Positions 55,729 through 64,000 of a stretch of 64,000 nucleotides of DNA are shown here, piece by piece. The translations under genes were made by a program, and so were the position numbers. The notes beneath the pieces are model-generated. The model did no database searches and had not been told where the DNA came from. It was given only the letters and a program-made list of their open reading frames with translations. The DNA lies in assembly GCF_001027285.1 (NCBI RefSeq), contig NZ_CP011509.1:2612501-2676500 (forward strand). Reading direction: 5' to 3'. Position 1 is the first letter of the stretch, and every line of letters starts with the position of its first letter. This DNA comes from Archangium gephyra (GTDB taxonomy: Bacteria > Myxococcota > Myxococcia > Myxococcales > Myxococcaceae).

Positions 55729-57539
55729 TCAACGCTGGCCGTGCTCCGAGCGGGCGGTCCGCCCGGGGCGCGGTGCGTCCAGTCCGTGACCGAAGGCGAG
55801 CCGGCTCAGTCCCACGGGGAGCCGGCCCGGTGTGCCGATCTCCCCGAAGAGGGCGGCGGCGGCGGCCTCGGTGGCGGCGGGCTGGTACGAGTAGATGGCC
55901 AGCACGGCCCGGGCCTCGTCGGCTTGTTCGGCGAGGTAGGGCAGGCCCATGGACACCACCAGCACCGGGCGTCCGGTGGCGGCGGCCAGGGTGACGAGCT
56001 CCAGCTGGCGTGAGTTGATCATCCCCACCACCACCACGTCCGAGGTGAGCGCCAGGCGGCGCGCCTGCTGCCTCAGCACGGCACGGCGTGCGTGCGAGGG
56101 CCACGCGGGCACGTTGAGCACCTGGGCGCCGGGCACGCGCTCGAGGATGGCCTCGCCCAGCGAGCGCTCCGGGGTGATGAGGCCCAGGCGCGTGCCGGGG
56201 GAGAGGGGGAAGTGCTTGCCGTCGGTGCGCAGCAGGGTGACGGCGGCGCGGGCGATGCGGTGGGCCACCTCGGCGTTCTCCGGCGCGGGCGGAGTGGCCA
56301 GGCGCTCCTCCAGGAGGGGCGGGGGCTCGAAGAGGCCACGGCGCAGCTTGGAGGTGAGGATGCGGCGCACGGCCTCGTCCAGCCGCGCCCGGGGAAGCTC
56401 TCCGCTCCAGGCGGCCGTCATGAGGGCCTCGTACACCTCCGTCTTCTTCTCCGCGCGCCAGGGGACGAGCACCATGTCCGCGCCGGCCTTCACCGCCATC
56501 ACCGCGGCCCGGCCTACGCCGTAGCGCCGGGCGATGGCGTCCATCTCCAGCTCATCGGTGAGCACCAGCCCGTCGAAGCCGAGCCGCTGGCGCAGCAGTC
56601 CGTCCAGCACCTGGGGGTGGACGGTGGCCGGCATGTCGTCCCCGGTGAGGCCGGGCACGGCCACGTGGGCCGTCATCAACCCGTCCAGCCCGTCCTGGAT
56701 GACGGCGCGGAAGGGCTCCATCTGGGCGAGCACCTCCTCGCGGGACTCGCGCATGACGGGCAGGGCGGTGTGGCTGTCGGCGTCCGTGGAGCCATGGCCG
56801 GGGAAGTGCTTGGCCACGGTGACGAGCCCCGCGTCCTGCTGGCCGCGCACGAAGGCCCGCCCCAGCTCGGAGACGAGCGGCACCGAGTCCCCGTAGGAGC
56901 GGATGCCGATGACGGGGTTGCGCGGGTTGAGGTTGACGTCCAGCACGGGCGCCAGGTTCATGTTGAAGCCCAGGCGCTGGAGGTCCTCCCCCTGGGCGAG
57001 CCCCGCGGCGTAGGCCAGCTCCGCCGAGCGCGTGGCCCCCAGCGCCATGTTGCCCGGCAGCAGCACCACGTCGTCCTTCACCCGCACCACGTTGCCCCCC
57101 TCCTGGTCCAGCGCGAGGAAGGGGGGGATGCCGTCGGCCAGCAGCCGGCGCAGGCCGTCGTTGAGCCGGGCCACCTGCTCGCCGTTGGCGATGTTGCGCC
57201 GGAAGAGGCACACCCCGCCCACCCGGCGGCCGCGCACCAGCGCCTCCACGGACTCGTCCACCGTGGTGCCGCCAAAGCCCACCATCATCAACTGGCCCAC
57301 CTTGTCCTCGAGGGACAGGCCTGCCAGGAGGTGCTCGGCGCGGGCCCGGAGCACCTCGTCCGCCGAGGGCGGGGCGGGGGTGGGGTCCTGCCCGGCCTGG
57401 GCGGGCACCAGGGGCCCGGAGGCCTCGGGGGGCCGGCGGTGGTGGCACACGCCCCGAAGCAGAGGACGAGCGGGACGAGGAGCGCGCGGAGGGGCCGGGG
57501 GAACACGGTGGGCCTGGAGCCTAGACGAGCCCTTCGCAC
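55729..57539 (-). CDS. GH3 family glycosidase (NagZ-like) lipoprotein, apparent frameshift
   Basis: Glycoside hydrolase family 3 enzyme, probably beta-N-acetylglucosaminidase-like. The GH3 TIM barrel (about 350 residues) shows the NagZ-type motif KHFPGHGSTDADSH and the nucleophile region VLTDELEMDAI; a C-terminal alpha/beta domain follows. The GH3 frame itself has no signal peptide. However, just upstream another frame encodes a lipoprotein signal (LRALLVPLVLCFGACATTAG, GTG starts at 57539 or 57506). Adding one C to the run of six (plus-strand G-run 57427-57432) joins the two frames smoothly. So the gene is either frameshifted here or the run was mis-sequenced. Without the signal the enzyme would be cytosolic, starting at 57582 or internally. 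It lies between hpf and ptsN-like genes on the opposite strand. Confidence 0.83.
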
Positions 57540-57721
57540 CCTCCATTTTCTGGCCGGAGAAGTTGAAGAAGTCCGCCGTCACGGCCCCCGCCTGATTCGG
57601 CTACCGGGCAGATGGCGGATGAATCCACCTGGATGAGGACAGGGCAGGCAGGCGACCCTTGCGCGAATCCAGGCTCAGGAGTAATTGCCCGCCTAGGCAG
57701 CGCCACCGCGGGAGCGCCAGC

Positions 57722-58183
57722 TTGCGAATCTCCGAGTTCCTCAGCCCAGAAGCACTGATCGCGGACCTGCAGGCCCGCGACAAGCAGGCGGTGCTGCGCG
57801 AAATGAGCGCCGTGCTCGCCCGGGCCCATCCCTCCTTGAAGGAGGAGCGCCTCGTGGAGGTGTTGCGCGAGCGCGAGAAGCTGGGCTCCACCGGCATCGG
57901 CGAGGGCGTGGCCATTCCCCACGGCAAGCTGCCCGGGCTCACCAACCTGGTGGCCGCCTTCGGCGTGTCGCGTCAGGGGGTGGACTTCGAGGCCATCGAC
58001 GGCAAGCCCACCCACCTCTTCTTCGCCCTGGTGGCCCCGGAGAACAGCGCCGGTGTCCACCTCAAGGCACTGGCGCGCATCTCGCGCCTCTTCAAGAATC
58101 CCCGCTTCCGCGCCTCCATCCTCGAGGCCACCTCGGCCGCGGACATCCACGCGCTGATCGTCCAGGAAGACGCCCGGCCCTGA
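57722..58183 (+). CDS. ptsN: PTS IIA-like (nitrogen-type) regulatory protein
   Basis: 153-residue EIIA-Ntr-like protein. The phospho-acceptor His is in GEGVAIPHGKL near residue 67; the surrounding pattern (EREKLGSTGIGEGVAIPH) and FFALVAPENSAGVHLKALARI match the PTS IIA fructose/nitrogen family. In proteobacteria EIIA-Ntr acts with NPr and EI-Ntr to link nitrogen/carbon status to potassium and stress control; no sugar-specific IIB/IIC is adjacent, so a regulatory role is likely. Start taken at TTG 57722 (LRISEFLSPEA), with GGGAG upstream at normal spacing; the open frame extends 21 codons further without family similarity. Gene symbol by family resemblance only. Confidence 0.87.
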   Translation: MRISEFLSPEALIADLQARDKQAVLREMSAVLARAHPSLKEERLVEVLREREKLGSTGIGEGVAIPHGKLPGLTNLVAAFGVSRQGVDFEAIDGKPTHLFFALVAPENSAGVHLKALARISRLFKNPRFRASILEATSAADIHALIVQEDARP

Positions 58184-58201
58184 GCCGGGTCCCCGGACCG
58201 C

Positions 58202-58669
58202 TCAGCGCGGAGCAGGCGCCGCCGCGCTCCCCGGGCTCTCCAGGAGGAGGGTGACGGGGCCGTCGTTGACGAGCGCCACCTTCATGTCCGCCGCGAAGAT
58301 GCCCGTGCCCACCGTGAGGCCGCGGGCGCGCAGCACCTCGCACACGCGCTCGTAGAGGGCCTTGGCGCCCGCCGGCTCCATGGCGTCGATGAAGCTGGGC
58401 CGCCGGCCCTTGCGCGCATCCCCGTAGAGGGTGAACTGGCTGACGACGATGAGCTGCCGGGAGGTGTCCTCCAGGGAGAGGTTCATCTTGCCGGCGGCGT
58501 CCTCGAAGATGCGCAGCGTGGCGAGCTTCTCCGCCATCCACACCACGTCCGCCTCGCTGTCGCCCTTGCCCACCCCGAGCAGCACGAGCAGCCCCGGGCC
58601 CACCTGGCTGACGCGCTCGCCGTTGACGGTGACGGAGGCCTCGAGGACGCGTTGGACCACTGCCTTCAT
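58202..58669 (-). CDS. dtd: D-aminoacyl-tRNA deacylase
   Basis: 155-residue DTD. It hydrolyses D-amino acids (and mischarged Gly) from tRNA, protecting translation. Conserved motifs are visible: the start [13 protein letters not shown], the SQFTLYGD motif near residue 78 with the catalytic Thr, and the NDGPVT Gly-cisPro region near 137-142. Length is typical. The ATG at 58669 is the family start; the open frame extends 55 codons upstream with no similarity. It converges with the ptsN-like gene, with 18 bp between stops, and is divergent from the Ser/Thr kinase gene. Confidence 0.95.
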   Translation of the reverse strand: MKAVVQRVLEASVTVNGERVSQVGPGLLVLLGVGKGDSEADVVWMAEKLATLRIFEDAAGKMNLSLEDTSRQLIVVSQFTLYGDARKGRRPSFIDAMEPAGAKALYERVCEVLRARGLTVGTGIFAADMKVALVNDGPVTLLLESPGSAAAPAPR

Positions 58670-58848
58670 GTCGGACTCACGGGAGAGGGGAGGGCGGGGG
58701 CTGACTGCCTGGCCGGCGAGGGAACGATCGGGCCGCCGCGAACGTACCCAGGGCGGACCCCCCGGGCAAATCCCACCTGCCCTCGGCGCGGACATTCCAG
58801 GAGTGCCCTGATGACCTGCCGGAGGGGGTGACATAGGATGCGCGACCG

Positions 58849-60852
58849 ATGACTGTTCAGCGACCCTGTCGCACCTGTGGGGGGGACCTTCCGGACGGTG
58901 CGACGCAATGCCCTCGTGACGGAACGCCCGCGTCCATCGAGTCCCATCCGGACGAGAAGACGGTGATGCGCTCCGCGCCCACTGGCCCCATGGATGAGCG
59001 GTTCCCCGATGAGCGGTTCCCCGATGAGCGGTTCCCCTCCACGGACGAGCCGGAGGCGGAGTGGGAGTCCACCGTCCGCAAGGACATCATGGTGGGCCAG
59101 CGCATCGGCGAGTACGTGGTGCGCCGCCGCATCGGCGCCGGTGGCATGGGCGTCGTCTACGAGGGCGAGCACCCGGTCATCGGCCGCAAGGTCGCCATCA
59201 AGATCATCCGCCCGGACTCCTCCGAGGGCATCCGCTCGCGAGACCTCGTCGGCGAGGCCCGCGCGGTGAGCGCCATCCGCCACCGCGGCATCATCGATAT
59301 TTTCGGCTTCGGCACGCTGCCGGGCATCGGCCAGTACCTGGTGATGGAGTACCTCAACGGCCGGCCGCTCGACGAGGTCATCCTGGACCGGGCGCCCATG
59401 CCGCCCTCCGAGGCCATCCGGCTCATCCTCGAGGTGCTCGGCGCGCTCTCGGCCGCGCACGCCGTGGGCGTCATCCACCGCGACCTCAAGCCGGGCAACA
59501 TCTTCGTCGTGCTGGAGTCCAACGGCACGGAGTACGTGAAGGTGCTCGACTTCGGGCTCGCCAAGCAGGGCGCCACGCCCAACGGCGCCACGCCGCAGAC
59601 GCGTGCGAGCATGATCGTCGGCACGCCGGAGTACATGGCGCCGGAGCAGGCGTGTGGCCAGCCGGTGAGCCCGCGCACGGACCTGTACGCGGTGGGCATC
59701 ATCCTGTTCGAGATGCTCACGGGGCGGTTGCCCTTCCGGGGCGACTCGCCGATGCACGTGGCCATCCAGCAGGTGCAGGCCCAGCCGCCCGCGCCGGCCT
59801 CGCTGGTGGATGGGTTGCCGCCGGAGCTGGACGAGCTCGTCCTGCGGTTGCTGTCCAAGGAGCCCGAGCAGCGGCCCGCCTCGGCCGAGGCGGTGGCGCG
59901 CGAGCTGAAAACCATCGCCAAGGCGTTGGCCGTGGACATGACGCAGCTGTCCGGCTTCGCCCGGGCGGTGCCGGAGCCCGAGCCGGCTCCCGCCCCGCGT
60001 CCCGCTCCCAGGAAGGAGGCCCCCGCGGCCCCTCCGCGTGCCGCGCGCACGCCGACCCCGCCTCCCGCCGAGACGGTGGAGGCCCCGAAGGTCGTCACGG
60101 GTTCCCGCCCGCCCGAGTCCGAGGCGACGGCGGTGGCCGTGCCCGGTGCTCGCCCCGCGCCGTCCGCGCGCCCGCAGGCGGCACGTCCCCAGGCGCGTCC
60201 GCAGGCCGCTGCCCCTCGTCCTCCGCCCACGACCGATGTGGTTCCGGTCCAGGTGGCCCCCGACACCGCGGAGATTGCTCCCGTTGGCTCCAGGTCCCTC
60301 CTGAAGCCGCTGTTGGGCGTAGGCCTGGCGGCGGTCCTCATGGGGGTGGGGGTGGGTGTGGTCATGCAGAGGGGCGGCGGCACACCGGTCGAGCCCGAGG
60401 TGCCCGCGGCGTCCGCCACGAAGGATCCGGTGGCCGCGACGGACCCGAAGCCGCGGCCCCCGCCCACCCCGCTGGACCCCGCGCCCAAGGTCGAGACGCC
60501 CGTTCAGCCGGAGACGCCGCCCACCCAGCCGGCCGTGGCCACGGCCCCGGATCCGGTTCCCGAGAAGACCGAGCCGAATTCCGTGCAGGAAAATGCGACT
60601 TCCACCGTGAAGCCCCGTTCTCCTTCCAATGCGAATGGATGGCTCCGGGTCATCGCCACGAAGTGCTGGACGGACGTGTACGTCGACAGCAAGCGCAAGG
60701 GCCGCGCCCCGATTTATTCCTTGTCCCTGTCCGCGGGACCGCATGTCCTGGGGCTGCTCGGCAATCCCCGGGTCAAGAGGCATCAAGAGGACATCATCAT
60801 CACGCCGGGGGAGACGCTCGAAATCAACGCCCCGTGCACGCCCGCCGGGTAA
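58849..60852 (+). CDS. Ser/Thr protein kinase with zinc-ribbon head, TM helix and PEGA-like tail
   Basis: 667-residue membrane-anchored kinase. Residues 7-25 form a zinc-ribbon-like CRTCGG...CPRDG. A 15-bp tandem repeat gives DERFP three times near residues 49-63. The kinase domain (about 85-365) has [19 protein letters not shown] Lys, [12 protein letters not shown] with the catalytic Asp, LDFGLAK and [10 protein letters not shown]; all motifs look active. A Pro/Ala-rich linker follows, one transmembrane helix at about 484-505 ([20 protein letters not shown]), a second Pro-rich region, and a C-terminal PEGA-like domain (about 597-667; [19 protein letters not shown]). Likely a signal-transducing kinase of the inner membrane. 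The next gene follows by 37 bp on the same strand. Confidence 0.92.
   Translation: MTVQRPCRTCGGDLPDGATQCPRDGTPASIESHPDEKTVMRSAPTGPMDERFPDERFPDERFPSTDEPEAEWESTVRKDIMVGQRIGEYVVRRRIGAGGMGVVYEGEHPVIGRKVAIKIIRPDSSEGIRSRDLVGEARAVSAIRHRGIIDIFGFGTLPGIGQYLVMEYLNGRPLDEVILDRAPMPPSEAIRLILEVLGALSAAHAVGVIHRDLKPGNIFVVLESNGTEYVKVLDFGLAKQGATPNGATPQTRASMIVGTPEYMAPEQACGQPVSPRTDLYAVGIILFEMLTGRLPFRGDSPMHVAIQQVQAQPPAPASLVDGLPPELDELVLRLLSKEPEQRPASAEAVARELKTIAKALAVDMTQLSGFARAVPEPEPAPAPRPAPRKEAPAAPPRAARTPTPPPAETVEAPKVVTGSRPPESEATAVAVPGARPAPSARPQAARPQARPQAAAPRPPPTTDVVPVQVAPDTAEIAPVGSRSLLKPLLGVGLAAVLMGVGVGVVMQRGGGTPVEPEVPAASATKDPVAATDPKPRPPPTPLDPAPKVETPVQPETPPTQPAVATAPDPVPEKTEPNSVQENATSTVKPRSPSNANGWLRVIATKCWTDVYVDSKRKGRAPIYSLSLSAGPHVLGLLGNPRVKRHQEDIIITPGETLEINAPCTPAG
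58993..59037 (+). repeat. three exact tandem copies of a 15-bp unit in the kinase gene
   Basis: GATGAGCGGTTCCCC repeated three times in frame, adding DERFP each time to the linker before the kinase domain. Slippage would change linker length without breaking the frame. Confidence 0.85.
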
Positions 60853-60889
60853 GAAGAGACGTCCTCTCCTCCAGGAGCCGCCATTTCCC

Positions 60890-61780
60890 ATGTTTCACCG
60901 TTCGCTCTTGCTGCTGCTGTTGCTCCTCCCCCTGTCCACCTGGGCGGCGCAACTGCCGGGCATCCGGCTCTATCAACGGGGCGAGTACGCCAAGGCGAGC
61001 CGCACGCTGAAGCAGGAGATCAACAACCCCCGGCGGACCGACGAGCAGAAGGCCCTGGCGCGCGTCTACCTCGCCGCCTCGTTGCTGGCGCTCGAGAAGG
61101 AGGACGAGGCGTTCCTGCAGCTCGAGGAACTGGCCCGCATCTACCCGGAGCAGCGGGTGGATCCCGCGCTCTTCCCGCCGGAGCTGGTGGATCTGGAGCT
61201 GAAGGTGCGCGCCCAGCTCGAGGTCGAGCGGCGGCGCCAGGAGGCCGAGCAGGCCGAGCTCCAGCGGCTCGCCGCCGCCGAGGATGCCGCGCGGCGTAAG
61301 CGGGAGCAGGAGGAGGCGGCCCGGAACCAGGGGCAGGTGGTGGGGTCTGTCGACGAGCCCCAGGTCGTGGCGCCCGTGGAGCCCGTCTCCACCTTCCGGC
61401 TGCGTCCGGAGGTCACCGGTTACGTGGACCTGTGGGGCACGGGCTCGCGGGGGTTTGGCGTGGGCGCCACCCTGGGCTTCGGCGCGCTGGATACCAGTGC
61501 CCGGCTGCTGCCCGGTCCCGAGGGACGGTGGGGGCTGAGCCTGGACGTGGGTTATCTCTTCGGCCGCGGCATGTTCCAGCCGCGGGTGGCCCTGCGGGGG
61601 ACGGGCGTGGTGGGGGTGGGCGTGGGGGGCGGCGCCGTGGTGGGCGCGAGGCTGACGCTCCTGCCCTGGTTCACCTGGCTGGTGGACGTGGGAATCGAGA
61701 AGTACATCGTGAGCGATCAGACGCGCTACCGGGATGTCACCCTGGTGGCCTCCACGGGCCTGGGTTTCAATCTGTTCTAG
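60890..61780 (+). CDS. secreted protein with helical repeat and outer-membrane beta-barrel-like end
   Basis: 296-residue exported protein. A signal peptide is at residues 1-19 (SLLLLLLLLPLSTWAAQ). Residues 22-100 are a TPR-like helical region (GEYAKASRTLKQEI, QKALARVYLAASLLALEKED); residues 105-150 form a charged coiled coil rich in Glu/Arg/Gln. The C-terminal half (about 165-296) is Gly/aromatic-alternating strands ending GLGFNLF, as in outer-membrane barrels. It follows the kinase gene by 37 bp and is followed directly by the SBBP protein, so the three may be one operon. I do not recognise a named family. Confidence 0.75.
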   Translation: MFHRSLLLLLLLLPLSTWAAQLPGIRLYQRGEYAKASRTLKQEINNPRRTDEQKALARVYLAASLLALEKEDEAFLQLEELARIYPEQRVDPALFPPELVDLELKVRAQLEVERRRQEAEQAELQRLAAAEDAARRKREQEEAARNQGQVVGSVDEPQVVAPVEPVSTFRLRPEVTGYVDLWGTGSRGFGVGATLGFGALDTSARLLPGPEGRWGLSLDVGYLFGRGMFQPRVALRGTGVVGVGVGGGAVVGARLTLLPWFTWLVDVGIEKYIVSDQTRYRDVTLVASTGLGFNLF

Positions 61781-61828
61781 GTGTCTCCCTTGCCCGGGGA
61801 GCCTGGGGGGGCGCTGTTCGCTCTACCG

Positions 61829-63823
61829 ATGGGGAGAAGCTTCGTGTCCGCTCGTCTCGCTCGCGGCGCCATCATGGCCGCCGCTCTCGTTCCATTCGTG
61901 CTCGCCCTGCTGCCGGCCGCGGCCCTCGCGCAGCCCAGGTGGGCGCCCCAGGTCACCTGGAACACGTACCTGGGTGGCGCGGAGACGGACACGGCGGAGG
62001 GCATCACCACGAACGAGCGGGGTGATGTCTTCGTGACGGGCTCGACGAACTCGCTCGCCTTCCTGAACAGCACGGGTCTGCCCTCGCTGACCACGAACAG
62101 GGATGCCTATGTGGCCCGGGTCAGCACGGACGGAGAGACTCTGGCGTGGGTGCGCGTGTTTGGCAGCGCCGACACCGACGGTGATTCCGGCATGCGGGTG
62201 GCTCGCGGTCCGGGCGGGACGCTGTATGTCGTGGGGAAGATTCGCTCCACCCTCGATGCCTCCTCGGGTGCCGGGCACACCTACGGTGCGTACGCGGCGG
62301 GCGGTTCGGATGCGTTCCTCGCCCAGGTGTCCGAGGCGGATGGCACGCTGAACTGGTTCATGTTCCTGGGCGGCTCGAGCTCGGACGAGGGCCTGGACCT
62401 GGCGGTGGACACGGTCAACCACCGGGTGTACGTCGCCGGGAAGACCGCCTCGGACGACTTCCCCAGGCAGACCGGGCGCTACATCCGCGCCGATGTGTCC
62501 GATGCGTTCGTCACCCGGGTGGATGTCTCCGCGGACAACGTCCCGGCCATCCTGTGGTCGCGGCTCATCGGGAGCTCGGAGATCGACGAGGGCTTCGCGG
62601 TGGCGCTCGATGGGTCCTCCCTCTTCCTGGGCGGCATCATCGGCTCCAACGACATCAAGCTGACCGTGGACAAGTTCCGCTCGACCTTCCATTCCGGTTC
62701 GGACGACGGCTTCGTCACGAAACTGCATGCCGACACCGGTGAGGTCGAGTGGCTGTTCTACGTGGGCGGCAACGGCAAGGATGATGTCCGCGACCTCCTG
62801 GTGCGAGGTGACACCCGGGAGCTCATCGTCGTGGGCAATACGGACTCCTCGAACTTCGCCGCGGGTGACGGCTCGGGCGACGTCTACGTGTTCCGGCTGG
62901 AGTCGACGGGGGGGTCCATCGCCGGAACGGTGCAGGCCCTGGGACGTGCGGGCTCGCTCGACGAGACGGCCGGACAGGCCGCGATCGACGTGAAACACAA
63001 CGTCTTCATCGGGGGCTCGACGAGATCCTCGAAGGACTTCGCCACCCTGGAGGGCTGGGACACCGAATACTCCGGTGCGTCCGAGGGCTTCGTCGCCATG
63101 TGGTTCCCGGGCGAGGAGACGCCGTACTGGATTTCCTACCTGGGCGGGTCCAACGCCCTGGAGGGAGGGGCGGAGTCGGTGCGGGGAGTGGATGCCGGTC
63201 CGCTCGGGATGCTCACCCTGAGCGGGAGCTCCTTCGCGGCGGACCTGATGCGTGTCGAATCGGGCTTCGATCGGGAAGCGAGCGAGAAGGAGAACGGCTT
63301 CCTCTTCCGGGTGGCGACGGACTCCTCGGGCCCGAGAGCGGGCACGGTGAACCTCGCGCGCAACAGCGAGGGTCACATGACGGCGACGTGGTCCGGCTTC
63401 GTGGACGACGAGACGGACGTCGTGGGCTACGAGTGGGCCATCTCCACGAAGGGGGGCGCCGAACCGGAGGTCCCCTTCCAGTTCGCGGACTTCGTGACGA
63501 CGACGGTCACCGCCAGCGAGGTGGCCGAGCCAGGGACGACCTATTACGCCCATGTGCGCGCCATCAATGCCGTGGGCGGCCGCTCCCCGACCATTGCGTC
63601 GACGGGCTTCACGGTGCCAGTGCCGGTTCCGGTGCCGGGAGGCGGAGATGGGGGAACGGGGACGGGCGGCGAGGGCGAGGGGGAGGGCGAGGTGCTCTCT
63701 CCGCTCGGCTGGGGTTGCGGCAGCACGGGGGGCGGCGGCGTGGCGGGAGCGCTCGGACTGCTGGCGCTGGCCCTGCTGTCGTCACGCCGTCCGCGCGTGG
63801 CGCGGGTGCGCGGCCCGGAGTAG
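61829..63823 (+). CDS. SBBP beta-propeller / FN3 protein with MYXO-CTERM-like tail
   Basis: 664-residue exported protein. A signal peptide is at about residues 1-32 (AAALVPFVLALLPAAALAQ). The main body (about 35-500) is SBBP-type beta-propeller repeats with pattern W.TYLGG...D...GI.....GDVFVTGST. A fibronectin III-like domain follows (about 510-610; YEWAISTKGG, GTTYYAHVRAIN), then a Gly/Glu-rich linker and GWGCGSTGGGGVAG plus a hydrophobic helix and RRPRVAR, a MYXO-CTERM-like sorting signal. It should be displayed on the cell surface. ATG at 61829 preferred; the frame is open from a GTG at 61781, directly after the preceding stop, which is an alternative. Confidence 0.87.
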   Translation: MGRSFVSARLARGAIMAAALVPFVLALLPAAALAQPRWAPQVTWNTYLGGAETDTAEGITTNERGDVFVTGSTNSLAFLNSTGLPSLTTNRDAYVARVSTDGETLAWVRVFGSADTDGDSGMRVARGPGGTLYVVGKIRSTLDASSGAGHTYGAYAAGGSDAFLAQVSEADGTLNWFMFLGGSSSDEGLDLAVDTVNHRVYVAGKTASDDFPRQTGRYIRADVSDAFVTRVDVSADNVPAILWSRLIGSSEIDEGFAVALDGSSLFLGGIIGSNDIKLTVDKFRSTFHSGSDDGFVTKLHADTGEVEWLFYVGGNGKDDVRDLLVRGDTRELIVVGNTDSSNFAAGDGSGDVYVFRLESTGGSIAGTVQALGRAGSLDETAGQAAIDVKHNVFIGGSTRSSKDFATLEGWDTEYSGASEGFVAMWFPGEETPYWISYLGGSNALEGGAESVRGVDAGPLGMLTLSGSSFAADLMRVESGFDREASEKENGFLFRVATDSSGPRAGTVNLARNSEGHMTATWSGFVDDETDVVGYEWAISTKGGAEPEVPFQFADFVTTTVTASEVAEPGTTYYAHVRAINAVGGRSPTIASTGFTVPVPVPVPGGGDGGTGTGGEGEGEGEVLSPLGWGCGSTGGGGVAGALGLLALALLSSRRPRVARVRGPE

Positions 63824-63898
63824 TGAGGAGTGGGGCCAGGGCATGAGCCCGTGCTCCGTGCCCGCCGCCGCGGGCCTGCGCCTCCAAAGGAGTGTCAC

Positions 63899-64000
63899 GT
63901 GTTTCGTCGCTTGCTCGGTGCCCTGTGCGTGACCGCTGTCCTCCTGGTGTCCAGGGAGGCGCTCTGCCAACCCGGCTCCGTCGCTGCCCGAGCACCCGGC
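63899..64000 (+). CDS. start of a secreted protein, cut by the window end
   Basis: 34 codons from a GTG with an excellent AAAGGAG ribosome site six bases upstream. They encode a classical signal peptide (FRRLLGALCVTAVLLVSREA, then LCQPG), after which the window ends. It lies 75 bp after the SBBP gene on the same strand and may be part of that transcription unit. Product unknown because the mature part is missing. Confidence 0.6.
   Translation, partial: MFRRLLGALCVTAVLLVSREALCQPGSVAARAPG

Noticed and set aside
57448..57470. TGGCAC near 57448 as a sigma-54 promoter
   Set aside because: No GC at the -12 spacing, and it lies within the signal-peptide coding region of the GH3 gene.

Overview
The window is very GC-rich DNA from a gliding, multicellular-type deltaproteobacterium, most likely a myxobacterium of the Cystobacterineae (Archangium/Cystobacter-like). 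I infer this from the heavy load of hybrid sensor kinases and Ser/Thr kinases, many lipoproteins, two proteins with MYXO-CTERM-like C-termini, a caspase-like protease in an ECF sigma operon, a PilY1-like protein, and GTG/TTG starts with good Shine-Dalgarno sequences. No tRNA, rRNA, CRISPR array or transposase was seen.

Region 1 (about 0.9-6.3 kb) is a compact RiPP locus. It has four precursor-like genes with repeated NHLP-like leader units (two long double-unit proteins, two almost identical single-unit proteins), an amidohydrolase-2 enzyme, and a fused leader-binding/YcaO cyclodehydratase. The precursors resemble what is annotated as the BMA_0021/BMA_0022 TOMM family, but have few Cys/Ser/Thr in their variable tails. 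No dehydrogenase, protease or exporter gene is adjacent.

Region 2 (6.7-18.6 kb) has a very large Ser/Thr kinase-ATPase-GAF-histidine kinase, a cytochrome P450, a 14-repeat RCC1 lipoprotein, a small lipoprotein, and a VWA lipoprotein. The last is preceded by an odd 700-bp gap holding a sigma-54-like promoter, a G-tract array without any CC dinucleotide for about 257 nt, a textbook intrinsic terminator and a second hairpin.

Region 3 (18.7-30.1 kb) is a tandem duplication of a 5.4-kb kinase-ATPase-GAF-histidine kinase gene, followed by a fragment resembling a PpiC-type peptide maturation protein.

Region 4 (30.2-35.2 kb) is a tightly overlapping five-gene operon: matrixin-like protease with MYXO-CTERM, lipoprotein, ECF sigma factor, membrane anti-sigma factor, and caspase-like protease with an EF-hand loop. 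It is followed by a REP-like palindrome.

Region 5 (35.5-46.4 kb) has an M28 peptidase, a Kelch lipoprotein, a GlsB/YeaQ membrane protein, a pentapeptide-repeat protein, an AraC regulator and two PAS histidine kinases. Region 6 (46.7-54.8 kb) has a PilY1-like giant and two divergent histidine kinases, one with a possible 7-codon upstream ORF.

Region 7 (55-64 kb) holds housekeeping genes (long hpf, a GH3 glycosidase with an apparent frameshift, ptsN-like, dtd), then a co-directional run of Ser/Thr kinase with PEGA-like tail, a secreted TPR-like/outer-membrane protein, an SBBP/FN3 MYXO-CTERM protein, and the start of a secreted protein cut by the window end.

All family assignments are by reading motifs; no database search was run.
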